A DNA stretch of 63,561 bases from Nanobdellati archaeon (GTDB lineage: Archaea; EX4484-52; GLR71). The notes under the pieces are model-generated. The model searched no databases. It saw nothing but the letters and a program-made list of their open reading frames with translations, and had not been told where the DNA came from. Of the stretch, positions 45,185-56,500 are shown piece by piece. A program made the position numbers and the translations under genes. Numbering within the stretch: the first letter of the stretch is position 1; the number at the start of each line of letters is the position of its first letter. The DNA is taken from NCBI GenBank assembly GCA_019429005.1, contig JAHYJR010000004.1:77700-141260 (forward strand), given 5' to 3'.

Positions 45185-45271
45185 GTAATACAGAATACAT
45201 TTGATATTTTAGAAATGATTATTCTACTATTTTAGAAATTAAGATTCTTGTATTTTTGAAAAAATATAGAT

Positions 45272-45520
45272 TTTAGAAATAAAAAATTTAGAATTTTAAA
45301 AAAAAATCTATAAGTTTAGAAATAAAAAATTTAGAATTTTAAAAAAATCTATAAGTTTAGAAATAAAAAATTTAGAATTTTAAAAAAAAATCTATAAGTT
45401 TAGAAATAAAAAATTTAGAATTTTAAAAAAAAATCTATAAGTTTAGAAATAAAAAATTTAGAATTTTAAAAAAAATCTATAAGTTTAGAAATAAAAAATT
45501 TATAAGTTTAGAAAAATAAT
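45272..45520. repeat. Five to six tandem copies of a 41-43-bp AT-rich unit
   Basis: Units begin TTTAGAAATAAAAAATTTAG at 45272, 45315, 45356, 45399, 45442 and (partial) 45484; differences lie mainly in the length of one poly-A run. The copies are otherwise identical. A further 20-odd-bp duplication (ATAATCATTCTATAATT) lies at about 45538-45580 at the end of the coiled-coil gene. The 379-bp gap contains no gene. Confidence 0.93.
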
Positions 45521-45563
45521 TAATTGGTAATTTTAAAAATAATCATTCTATAATTAAAAATAA

Positions 45564-47453
45564 TCATTCTATAATTATAGGAGACGTTTCACGAATATAT
45601 TTTAACTGACCATATTCTTCTTTAAGTTCTTCAAGTTCTTTCTTTAAAAATTCATTAGAACGTTTCATATTAATCATTTCTGATTTTATACCCTTTATAA
45701 TATTTATTGTGTCAAGCTCACTATTTTCAATTTCAATTTCAGTATTTTTAAGTTTTGAAATATTTTTCAACAAAAGAACCATATCATTTTTTAAGTTTTC
45801 TACTTCTACTTTTTTAGCAGATTTGTGCTCCATTATATTTAATGCATCTTTAAGTCCTTCTAATTCACTTCGCCTAAGACTGTCCTGTTCAACATTACGT
45901 AATGCTTTTTTTAAGTCATCAATATCTTCAGTTTTAACAATTTCACTATCAAAAATAGATAAAGCATCTTTCATATTTTCTATATCATCTTCAAGATTCA
46001 AAATGGTTTTATTATATGAAGATGAGATTTGTGCAATTTTAACAAACATATTTTTATTTGATGCTGCAACCATATTTTTTGAATTAGATAGTACAGTTTC
46101 AATCTTATTGTTCAACATTTCGGAAACTCTTGATAATTTTTCAATATCATCTGTTACACTATTTAATACTAATTCATTTGTTTTCTTTAAGTCCTCAATT
46201 TTTGAATCAAAACTAATTTCGTAAAAATCTTGTTTTTTTAACACATCTTCAATCATTACTTTTAAATCATCATCACTAATATTATTCGTTATAGACTCAA
46301 TAGAACTTATTTTTGACACAATATCTTTTAAAATATCATTATATTTGCTAAGAACTGGTAATATTTTTTGTTTTATAGCAGCATTATCAGATTCATTCTT
46401 TATTTGTATAGCATCAACTTTTTTTGATAACCCATCATTTACTGCACTAAAATTATGTATAATATCATCAATCTCAGTTTTGATTATTTCTTCAGTATTT
46501 TTAGCTAACGTATTTTGTGAATTTTCAAATTCGTTTTTAATTATATCTATTGTTTTTATAAGTTCGGCTTCACGAATTGAAAAAGATTCATTTGAAATTT
46601 CTTGAACTTTAGTTTTAAGGAATAACTCTGTATCTTGATTAAATTTGCCCATAACTTCAAACTTAGTTTTTAGTTCCGTTAATTCGCCTAACATATTTTT
46701 TTGTATATCGTTAAACTTAAGATTAATATCATTCTTAAATGAACTAATTTCAGATTTTAATTGTGTTTCTGTTGACGTTATATTATTATTGATAACATTT
46801 ATTTTTTGATCGACATTTTTTGTATTATTAGAAATAGCATCAAAATGCTCAAAGTGGTTTTTCATCATTTTTGATAACTCTAAAAGATTTTTCTGTAACG
46901 CATTAAAACGAGTTTCGACATCTTTACTATTTATTTTAAGATTATTAATATCTGAAATTATTGTTGCATCCTGTTTTGAATCTTTAACTTTTTCATCCAA
47001 TACAGAATCCCAGATTTTCAATGTAGATTGTATCGTTTTTATAGCGTTTAAAATACCGTTAAATTTATCATACATATCTGTTTTTAAGAATTCAAGATTA
47101 TCTTTATTATTCAAATCAGAACGTAGTTCAATTAACTTTTTATCAAGTTCATTAGATTTGGATTTCTCAAAAGATTGTATATTATCAGTTAAAGAAGCTA
47201 TAGTTTTTTTAACATTCTCTATTTTATCAAACCATAATTTATCATGAGCTATTAATTTGTTATCAACATTAGATAATATCTTATTGATATCAACTTTGTC
47301 TGTTGTTGTCGAAATATTGATATTTTTAACCTTATTCTGTTTAGCTTCTAAAGAGTTCATCTTTGATATTGCATTTTTTAATTTAGAATGAAGATTACTT
47401 ACAGATACTTCAGACACCTTATTATTATCAGTAGAATTTGATGAATTTGACAC
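45564..47453 (-). CDS. Long coiled-coil protein
   Basis: About 629 residues. GTG 47453 follows AGGTGTTGATT and is preferred to 47462. It is almost wholly helical, with heptad-like hydrophobic spacing and many Lys/Asp/Glu/Asn/Ser residues, and no signal peptide, membrane helix or globular motif. The last 150 residues contain a repeated phrase (DIDDLKKALRNVEQDSLRR, ELEGLKDALNIMEHKSAKK, EVENLKNDMVLL). This layout suits a structural, filament-like or scaffold protein. It lies downstream of a second coiled-coil gene. Confidence 0.6.
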   Translation of the reverse strand: MSNSSNSTDNNKVSEVSVSNLHSKLKNAISKMNSLEAKQNKVKNINISTTTDKVDINKILSNVDNKLIAHDKLWFDKIENVKKTIASLTDNIQSFEKSKSNELDKKLIELRSDLNNKDNLEFLKTDMYDKFNGILNAIKTIQSTLKIWDSVLDEKVKDSKQDATIISDINNLKINSKDVETRFNALQKNLLELSKMMKNHFEHFDAISNNTKNVDQKINVINNNITSTETQLKSEISSFKNDINLKFNDIQKNMLGELTELKTKFEVMGKFNQDTELFLKTKVQEISNESFSIREAELIKTIDIIKNEFENSQNTLAKNTEEIIKTEIDDIIHNFSAVNDGLSKKVDAIQIKNESDNAAIKQKILPVLSKYNDILKDIVSKISSIESITNNISDDDLKVMIEDVLKKQDFYEISFDSKIEDLKKTNELVLNSVTDDIEKLSRVSEMLNNKIETVLSNSKNMVAASNKNMFVKIAQISSSYNKTILNLEDDIENMKDALSIFDSEIVKTEDIDDLKKALRNVEQDSLRRSELEGLKDALNIMEHKSAKKVEVENLKNDMVLLLKNISKLKNTEIEIENSELDTINIIKGIKSEMINMKRSNEFLKKELEELKEEYGQLKYIRETSPIIIE

Positions 47454-47489
47454 AATCAACACCTATTATATATTTGTTCGGTCTGGTTA

Positions 47490-48389
47490 TTATACTTTAC
47501 CCTTAGACTTTGATGTTTTTAACGTTTTTACTGAAATATCTGACTTTTGAGTCTTATTTTTTATATTTTTTTTAATAAGATCTAGATCTTTATGTGATTC
47601 TTCAATCATTATTACAATCATATCTAATATATCCTTGAACTGTTTAAATTTGGCATCATGTTTATTTAAATTGTTTGATACCTTGTGATGTTCATCCATT
47701 GATACTTTGGAATTAATAATCTGTTCAAAACCACCTAAAGTATCTTTATGTGTATTTTTTACAAATGTTATATCTGAGATTAATTCAGAAATATCATGCT
47801 CAATAGAATCTACTCTAGAATCAAGTCCTTTTAAATTAAATTGAGTATTGTTTTTTGGATTTTTAATCGACGATGTTAAGTTATCCATCTGAGTTTTTAA
47901 ATGTTGTATCTCAGCTGACAAGGGTTTCATATCTTGTTTAAAATCAAGTTTTTTTGATATTAATTTTGAAACAATAATTTCAAGATCATAAAGTCGTGTT
48001 TTAAGATACATATTCTCTTTATTCAGATTCTCAAGATTAACTGTAAGCGTTAATTTAGTATTTAATACTTTAATAGCATCAGACATCAGATTCATCTTGC
48101 CATTCAATACAGAGATCTGCTCATTTATATCATTAAAATTCACTTCAAAATTAGTTGCATCAAACCGTTCAAAAAGAGCCATATCTTCCAATTGAGATAT
48201 CGATTTCTTGATTATAACCTCATTATCTTGAACATTGTTGTTATCATTATCATTTAAAATATCTGTTTTTTTGCTTAATTCCAATAAAATATTTTCAATA
48301 ACGTTGATTCTATTTTCAACATCTTTTTTAGGTTCGTTAATATTGTCTTTAAGACTGTTAAACATTTCTATAATATTATTACCAGACAT
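47490..48389 (-). CDS. Coiled-coil protein
   Basis: About 299 residues from ATG 48389, which directly follows TTGGTGATT; the frame runs upstream to 48413 but lacks a better start. It shares composition and coiled-coil character with the next gene (36 bp downstream), so the two may be co-transcribed and form a mixed coiled coil. The C terminus is basic (KKNIKNKTQKSDISVKTLKT). No motif points to a function. Confidence 0.6.
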   Translation of the reverse strand: MSGNNIIEMFNSLKDNINEPKKDVENRINVIENILLELSKKTDILNDNDNNNVQDNEVIIKKSISQLEDMALFERFDATNFEVNFNDINEQISVLNGKMNLMSDAIKVLNTKLTLTVNLENLNKENMYLKTRLYDLEIIVSKLISKKLDFKQDMKPLSAEIQHLKTQMDNLTSSIKNPKNNTQFNLKGLDSRVDSIEHDISELISDITFVKNTHKDTLGGFEQIINSKVSMDEHHKVSNNLNKHDAKFKQFKDILDMIVIMIEESHKDLDLIKKNIKNKTQKSDISVKTLKTSKSKGKV

Positions 48390-48503
48390 AGAATCACCAA
48401 TAACCAAATACAACCTATAGATTATATAGTCTTTTGATTGTATATATAGATTAATTAGGATTTATACTTGTAAAGAATAGATCTGCTTTGGGATATATAA
48501 TAA

Positions 48504-49085
48504 TCATAAAAACTTAACATTAAAAGCGATTTTCTTCAACCAGACAATCCATAATGCGAGAACGAATAATACAAGACCCCATTCCCATAAAAATGAATGG
48601 ATGATATCAAAAAAGCTAATACCATATATTATTGTGAAATACATTGTTGTTACAAGACGTATGACGTTACCTATAAAGATTACAGGAATGCCTATTAAAA
48701 CACCTAAAAGTCTTGGTTTTAATTTGACTTTTCTTGTAGCAAAGATTAATCCAACTAAGGCAAGGAATGATTTCCAACCGATGCAATCCTTAATTATTTC
48801 AACACCAAGTTCTCCAGTTAGCGTATTTAAAATAAATAGAGAACCATCATAGGAAAAAGAACCTGTAAAAAAGGATAATACAACTGCAACAGCATATGAT
48901 GTAAGACGTATAATTGAAGTGAACTCAATACCAGACCAAATAATTAAATACATCGGTAAGGCTAATATTAAGAATTTCAAAAGAAATATCAGAACATCAA
49001 AAAGACGTTTCTGTTTTTCAGTAAAGTCTTTTGTGATATTTGATTCTGTTTTTTTAAAAAATAATTCTAACTTATGAAGCGACAT
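48504..49085 (-). CDS. Archaeosortase/exosortase family protein
   Basis: 193 residues with about six hydrophobic helices. The transpeptidase-like triad of the family is visible: KDCIGWKSFLALVGL (Cys, near residue 100), GNVIRLVTTMYF (Arg) and IHSFLWEWG (His). Archaeosortases cleave C-terminal tripartite signals of surface proteins. ATG 49085 overlaps the stop region of the small zinc protein upstream. It sits beside decayed and intact surface-protein genes whose C termini end in a short motif, a membrane helix and a basic tail. Confidence 0.85.
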   Translation of the reverse strand: MSLHKLELFFKKTESNITKDFTEKQKRLFDVLIFLLKFLILALPMYLIIWSGIEFTSIIRLTSYAVAVVLSFFTGSFSYDGSLFILNTLTGELGVEIIKDCIGWKSFLALVGLIFATRKVKLKPRLLGVLIGIPVIFIGNVIRLVTTMYFTIIYGISFFDIIHSFLWEWGLVLFVLALWIVWLKKIAFNVKFL

Positions 49086-49239
49086 ACATCTGCTCACCGC
49101 AATGATCTGGTGCTACATAAAGATTATTGCAAGTATTGCATTTTACTGTAGTTCCATCGTTCTTAAGTTCATGATCTGATTTACAACCGGTTTTACAGAT
49201 TTCTTTTTCATGACCACAAGATTTACATTTCCATTTCAT
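49072..49239 (-). CDS. Small zinc-ribbon-like protein
   Basis: A 55-residue protein found in the gap: MKWKCKSCGHEKEICKTGC then VKCNTCNNLYVAPDHCG. Seven cysteines in CxxC-type pairs and two nearby histidines indicate a zinc ribbon. It starts at ATG 49239, and its last codons overlap the archaeosortase start by 14 bp, so the two are translationally linked. The role is unknown. Confidence 0.75.
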   Translation of the reverse strand: MKWKCKSCGHEKEICKTGCKSDHELKNDGTTVKCNTCNNLYVAPDHCGEQMYVAS

Positions 49240-49291
49240 AAATATCACTTATTGTTTATTTGATTTTTGTATTTATAAATATAAATCGTTT

Positions 49292-50220
49292 TTAAGCTTT
49301 TAACTTAATTGGTTTTTTATCCGAGTCTTTCTTTTTATTTAAGGTTTCTTCAGAAGGTTTATTATCAGTAGAACTTTTCTTATCTTCAGATGTATCTTTA
49401 ACGATTGATTTTTTTGATTTGTTGAAATAATAAAGTGCAACGATTAAAAAGAATATTACGATTACAAATACATTCTAAGATGTATTGTAAGATGCAAGAC
49501 CGGTTGGTGTCTGAATTACTGTTTCAGACACTATAGCAGCTTCAGTATTTAATGCAAGATTTGCTAAGGCTTTTGCATTATCATAATTTCCAAGCTCATA
49601 TTGGTACAGAGCATCATTAAGGTATATTTTCGCTTCAGGTTTTGTTATTGTGTCTTGTGCAGATGTTAGGATATTAAGAGTTTCGACTTTAAGTATATCT
49701 TCTTCAGATAATGGCATTTCACAGCCTTGAGTCTCTAAAGGTTTATCCGTTGTTGTGTTACACGTGCTAAGATCAGTACAGAATCTCTCTTTTGTATTAT
49801 CTAGACATTCACTCCATTCTGAACAGGACCGGTCTTCAATACAGATTTCAGGTTCATTAGTTTCACAAGGACCGCAATCATCTTGAGATGTTTCACAAGT
49901 CTCATACACACTACAATAACCATCACCATAAGCATAAGAGGGTCCATTTGATGACGATGATGTTGTTACCACAATAGGTATAGCGGATGCAGTCAAAGAA
50001 CTGCTTGATACATATGTTGCATTGAAAGTTGATTCTTCTAGATTAAGAACGGTATAGATTATAAAAGTTCCAGCAGATGGAACAGTCCAAGATATCTGTT
50101 CAGTTAAAGTACTATTAGAATAAATCTCAGATAATACCTTTGTCTCTATTAAAGCACCACCTGTCTCGGGATTACCATTATAGAAAATCTAGTTAAAGGT
50201 TCAAATATTTGAATAGTTAA
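49292..50220 (-). pseudogene. Decayed surface protein with CARDB-like domain and sortase-type C terminus
   Basis: The longest intact piece (49475-50190) reads FYNGNPETGGALIETKVL, a CARDB/Ig-like fragment, then a cysteine-rich part (YGDGYCSVYETCETSQDDC, CIEDRSCSEWSECLDN) and TPTGLASYNTS. An in-frame TAG at 49475-49477 follows. After it the frame continues for 60 codons as NVFVIVIFFLIVALYYFNKS, a membrane helix, then a Lys-rich tail to a TAA at 49292. Upstream, TIQIFEPLT lies in another frame, indicating a frameshift near 50186. The start is lost. Confidence 0.75.
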
Positions 50221-50279
50221 AGTTTACGGTTTTTAAAAAAACGGAGAATGAACCAAAACTTTCAAAAGGAACTTAAAAC

Positions 50280-50534
50280 TTAAGGAAATAATCTATTTTT
50301 AATCGCTTTGAAAAGGCTATAATTCTCATTATCATCAATCAATTCGGATGTATAATTTATAGAACTTCGATATTGAGAATAAGACATAATACCAGATTCA
50401 GACATTGTTCATGAATCATTTCTAAGATTTAAAATAAAGAAGGATGTATAAAATATTACATAAATCATTATTATGACAGAAATAAAACCCCCGACATAAT
50501 TATATTTTGTATATTTTTTCAATAATCGTTTCAT
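50280..50534 (-). CDS. Tiny membrane protein coupled to the giant protein, possibly interrupted by TGA
   Basis: ATG 50534 overlaps the TGA stop of the giant gene (ATGA). The first 41 codons read MKRLLKKYTKYNYVGGFISV and a hydrophobic helix to LRNDS, then TGA at 50409-50411. The same frame then stays open for 42 more codons (TMSESGIMSYSQYRSS to KAIKNRLFP) to TAA at 50280-50282. It is either a 41-residue single-span protein, or an 84-codon gene broken by a nonsense mutation. TGA is a normal stop elsewhere here, so readthrough is not assumed. Confidence 0.5.
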
Positions 50535-53500
50535 GCTAATCCCTTATATACAAAAAGAGCACCTATAAGTCCTATTAATAATATTCCTATATTACTTAAA
50601 CCTGGAGTTGCCTTAATAATACCAACATTATAAATCGGCGATATGACACGCACTATTGTAGTGTCATATGCATACCCTCCAGTTATTGATGAAGTCCCTT
50701 CAACTTTTACAGTATAAGTTCCAACTTCACCACCAATTACATCTATAATATGCATTTTCTCGGAATAAGAACGCACTTGCAATCGTGTATTTAGCCTATC
50801 TATACCACTTTTCTTATCTTTAAACCATGCCCAATACTTCATTTTAGGATCACTATTTTGAATCGTTAATGCAATATCGTCCGTAATTGAAAGATTGCTC
50901 CTGACAACAATGAACAATGATTCTGTTGAACCTAACTCAATCTCATACAATGAACTATTGAACTCAATTATAGGATCTGTTCTAAATAGACATATCTCAT
51001 GAAGACATTCAAGAGGTGAAACACAATCCGCATCACTTTCACACGCACAATTATCAGGCATACTTTCAACCCAATCAGTACTGTTCCAATAATTTTTAAT
51101 ATTATCGACAATAATTTCATCACAGACTATAGGTTCAAATATTGTTGTTGCAACAAAACTAAATGAATTGTCACAATTAGGTCCGGTGTAATTACCTTCA
51201 GCTGTACCGACACAATGCCATTTGCCATCAGTTGCTACCCAAGCATCATTTGAATCACAGCAACCTTTCGTATCATCCCAATAACCAGATGACAAACAAC
51301 AGCAAGCCTCATTTGAGATATCTGAATTTGTTATCCATTCTGAATTAGCATTATCTATAGCACTACAGTATCCTTGGAAAACACCAGTATTATCACAACT
51401 AGATTCACCATCATCTTTCATATTATTAATATTACCTTCAGCAGCAAAACAGAAATTTTCTGACACACAATCTGTCTCAAGATCACAGCAAGCATCACTC
51501 ATACCCCAATCAGTCTGTTTTGTATCTTTAGTCTCATTAGAAATATAGACTTCCCATCTCCAACCTATACCAAGATTGAAACGATCTATATTATTATCAA
51601 AATCATATTGGTTCCATGTTTTCTCATCTTGACAACATACATCATTATAAGGAAGACTATCCATCTGATCTCGACCTTCACTTGACCCGGTATTATCCCA
51701 CCAATATTTGCCTTGTATATTAGCATAAGGATTAGCTGACGAAGATATATTCTGTTTTACAGTCATACCCAATTCATCTGACCAGAAAGACCAAGGTTCA
51801 GTACCTATTGCACTTGTAGTATTACCGACACGGCAAATATTGAAATCAAGAGCTTTACGTTTGTTAGCTTCATCAACATCATACCAAACGTTACCATAAC
51901 AGTACTCATCAAATGAGTCATTATTAATATCACCTGTGAAATTCTCATCATAACAAGTGTTATTAAATACGCAATCTGTAGGTGCATCACAGCATGCATC
52001 TGGTCCCGTCTGATTAATTGCAGAATCCATAAATATACTGTTACAAATGTCTAATTCAACTCTTCTGAATCCCATAGGTAAAGTTGCATTATAATCAGAT
52101 GTACAATTTATATACCATTCCATATCAGGTCCATCATCTTCACAACAAAGACTTGGTATAAACATACTTGTATTTCTACCATCTGGACTGTCAGGGAACA
52201 TAGTTTCACTTACACCCTCAGTTGAACCAGTACCATCCCAATAACCATTACATAATTCTTCAGACTCATCCTGATCATGCCATACTCCACCACGCTGAGG
52301 TGTCCAAGTGAGCGTATTATAATCAAAGAGAGTCTCAAACTTTTCTTCACCAGATATATCTGAACCATTACAATACTCATCATCAGCATGACCTGCATCA
52401 AAGATAGACCAATCACCATTCCAAGTTGTCCAATTAATATAATTACGACCTGAATCTGCATAAGTTCCATTAGGAACACATTGACCGCTCGGCAATACAC
52501 AATCTGTTGGATTATCACAACAAGATTCCATCTGATAGAATCCCGTACCATTTCTGAAATGACCACGATTGAAAAATTCTACTGGGTCTCCAGCCGCATT
52601 GAAATCATCTTCACAACAAAGTCCAGTTGTTATGTTGAAGTCCCAATCATCTGTCGCCTCTTGACAACCATAAGCCCATTCAGTACAGTTTGAACCATTA
52701 AGCCAGATTGCAACGGAATAAAATGGCACAGCCAAACCAAATGGATTTGAAAGGTTTAATGGATGGTTTATATTTACACCACAGGCTAAATCACTTTCAT
52801 CTTGGTCATGCCACACACCACCACGTTTTGGTGTCCAATTGAAGTCCATGTCAGGATAACCATCATCATCAGTATCTAGAACAGTACCAGTATCCCAAGG
52901 TGCACAATATTCAAGGTCAAATGCACCTACATCAGAATCGTGATTATTTCTTGTACCAACATCATAATAACCATATTCAGGAACACAAGCATTATCTGGA
53001 GCAACACAATCTGAACTACTATTACAACAAGATTCTACAATATTGAAAAGACCAGTTCCATTTGCAAGCACATATTGAGTACCATTCCAAAGCGTTGCAT
53101 GATGCTCACGATTGAAAAACTCATTCTCTTCATCTTCACAGCAAAGACCTGTATATATATCATCATCAAAATCATCTGTTCCATTTATACACATCTGTGG
53201 ATAATCAGTACAATTCTGGGGTGTAAGCCATATTGCCACATCATAATATTCAGCGATAACTGCAACAGGATGTGCTTCAAGAGGATGTGTTGTATTTATA
53301 CCACAATAATTATCAGATTCATCTTGATCATGCCAGGTTCCACCACGCTGAGGTGTCCAGTTCCAGAAATCTGTAAGATATCCATCACCATCAAGATCTA
53401 TCGTGTCACCAGGATCTGTACCATTGCAGTATTCCCTATCTGTCGTACCATTATCATTGAAAACGTGATTAGGTGCACCACTATCATAATAAAGACCACT

Positions 53501-56500
53501 TATATTACTATCTTCAACACAATAACCGCTCGAAGTTACACAATCAGTCATCTGATCACAACATGATTCAGACGGATTATAACCCGTACCATTATTGAAA
53601 TGCGCATAATTGTAAAATTCTGCCTGCTCAGTCAGACCAAGTCCAACCGTACGATAATCATCTTCACAACACATGACCCCTGTTATTGACTTGTTTGTGC
53701 CGTTTAATTCAAGTGTAAAATCATTTATACCTTCAACACAACGACCCGGATTAGCAATACAATCACCTATCCAGAATGAAAGATTATAGTCTGGATAATA
53801 ATCAATAACACCATCTTCATTCATATCATATTCATATTTTGGATGTATTATAGGACTTCCACAATAAGCATCACCTTCATCCTGATCTCGCCATACACCA
53901 CCACGTTGAGGACTCCAATTGAAAGCCAATTCTTCAATACCATCACCATCAGCATCTATAAGCGTATCAGATTCCCAACCTGCACAAATCTCAAGATCTG
54001 TTGAACCATTATCATAAGCCCAGTTAGATTGAGAACCAACATCATAATATGTGAAATTAGCCATACATCGCATATCATTTGTAACACAATCTGAAGTCAA
54101 ATTACAACATGCTTCACTACTATTTGTAAATCCAGTACCATTTGGTGAATGATGCTCTATATTATAGAACTCATTACTCTCATCTTCACAACATAGACCT
54201 GTATATATATCATCATCAAAATCATCTGTTCCATTTATACACATCTGTGGATAATCAGTACAATTCTCGGGTGTAAGCCAGATTGCTACATCATAAAATG
54301 GCCGAAGTGCGACAACAGGATGATTCTCAAGAGGATGTGTCGTATTTATACCGCAATATAAATCAGATTCATCCTGATCATGCCATACACCACCACGCTG
54401 ATAAGTCTCATTCCATATAGAATCCACACCAGAATAACGGTCTTCAATTTCACTATCATCTTTAAGAACAGATTGTGCAAAGTTACCATCACAGAATTCC
54501 ATATCATCTGTACCATTATCATCATAACTATATGACCCATCAGGCAATAGTCCAGAATCACCATAATCAGATGAATTTATACATAAATATTGACTACTAC
54601 CATTAAAGGTTAAAATACAGGATGTCCTGTTGAAACAACAGGATTCTGCAACCCAAATAGGATCTGATGAACCTGTACCATTCTCATGATGTTCACGATT
54701 ATACCATTCTTTCTTTTCACCTGTAGCAATATCAACATCATCTTCACAACAAGCCCCGATTGAATTTGGAGAATCTGTAAATACCTGATCACATAAACCA
54801 CCTATTGAACAATCTAACCAAAACATATAATTGTAATCTATTGAACTTGACAGTTTCCTTATATCAATATCACCTTCAACAAGCCATGATGAAGCAGGAT
54901 GTTCTGGATTTTTATTTTCTTTTGTTGTACATGCATTTTCATCACAATCCTTATCTTTCCAAGTTCCACCACGCTGAGGATATCTACCTTTAGCATTATC
55001 ACCATCACAGAATTCAAGATCTTCACCACCTGCATCTACAAGTATGCCATTTATATAATAAGAACCATCAAATTCGAGTGCAAGACCAGTGATATTTCCA
55101 AGATCTATCTCAGTTCCATTTGGAACACAGGTCCCGTTTGGAAGTACGCAATCGGTTGGATCATTACAACAGGAAATAACACCAAAATCCCATCCAGTAC
55201 CACCACAATCATCATGAAGCTCACGATTCAAGAATTCTATACTTTCACCGGCTGCATTCTTATCATCTTCACAACAAAGACCAGTTGAGATGTTAAAATC
55301 AAAGTCATCAATAGCTTCATTACATTGACCTGAACTATCTGTAAGATATGGCGATAACCAACCCATGTCAGTACAGTTTGAACCTGCTATCCAAATAGAT
55401 TTATTATTAAACTCGTCATCAGGATGTTCTATAGATGCACTACAATATACAGCTGCTTCATCCTGGTCATGCCAGACACCACCACGCTGGACATTCCAAT
55501 CGAAATCCATATCAGGCCAACCATCGCCATCAATATCAAAAGTTGTTCCATTTTCCCATGGTGCGCAGAATTCCTCATCAAATAAACCAGCATCATGCTC
55601 ATGATTATTCCTGATACCAACATCATAGAAAGTATAGGCTGCAACACAACTACCATCTGGAGCCACACAATCATCACTCCTGTTACAGCAAGATTCCATG
55701 TTAAAACTAAGACCCGTACCATTCACAAGTTCGTATAGTCCGAGAGTTGCATTCCAGATAGTTGCATGATGCTCATAATTAAAGAACTCATTTTCTTCAT
55801 CTTCACAACATAGACCTGTATATATATCATCATCAAAATCATCTGTTCCATTTATACACATCTGTGGATAATCAGTACAATTCTCGGGTGTAAGCCAGAT
55901 TGCTACATCATAAAATGGCCGAAGTGCGACAACAGGATGATTCTCAAGAGGGTGTGTAGTATTTATACCACAATAATTATCACTTTCATCCTGATCATGC
56001 CAAGTTCCACCACGTTGAGGTGTCCAATTCCAAAATGTATCTAGATAACCATCATTATCAAGGTCAATCTCATCACCAGGATCTGTACCATTGCAGTATT
56101 CCTTATCAGTTGTACCATTATCATTAAAGATGTGGTCGGGTGCACCTGAATCATAATAAACCCCTGTAATAGTACTAGATTCAACACAATTACCGCTTGA
56201 AGTCACACAATCTGACATCTGATCACAACAGGATTCATTTGGATTATTACCAGTACCATTCCTATAATGACCATAATTGAAAAACTCTTTTCCAATCTCA
56301 TCTTCACAACACATCTCTCCCGTACTAGTCTTATTTGTACCATTCATCTCATTTGTAAAATCATTTATACCTTCAACACAACGGCCAGGTACTAAGTTAC
56401 AGTTATCTATCCAGAAAGAACGATTGTATTCTGGATAATAATCAATATCACCATCTAAATTCATATCCCATTCCCATTTAGGATGTATTACAGGACTACC

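Noticed and set aside
49292-50534. Reassigned stop codons (genetic code change) for TAG or TGA
   Set aside because: TAG, TGA and TAA all end intact genes in the window, and a frameshift lies in the same stretch, so decay is the simpler reading.
53075-53566. 163-residue plus-strand frame within the giant gene
   Set aside because: It is the complement of conserved modules and has no independent start context or domain.
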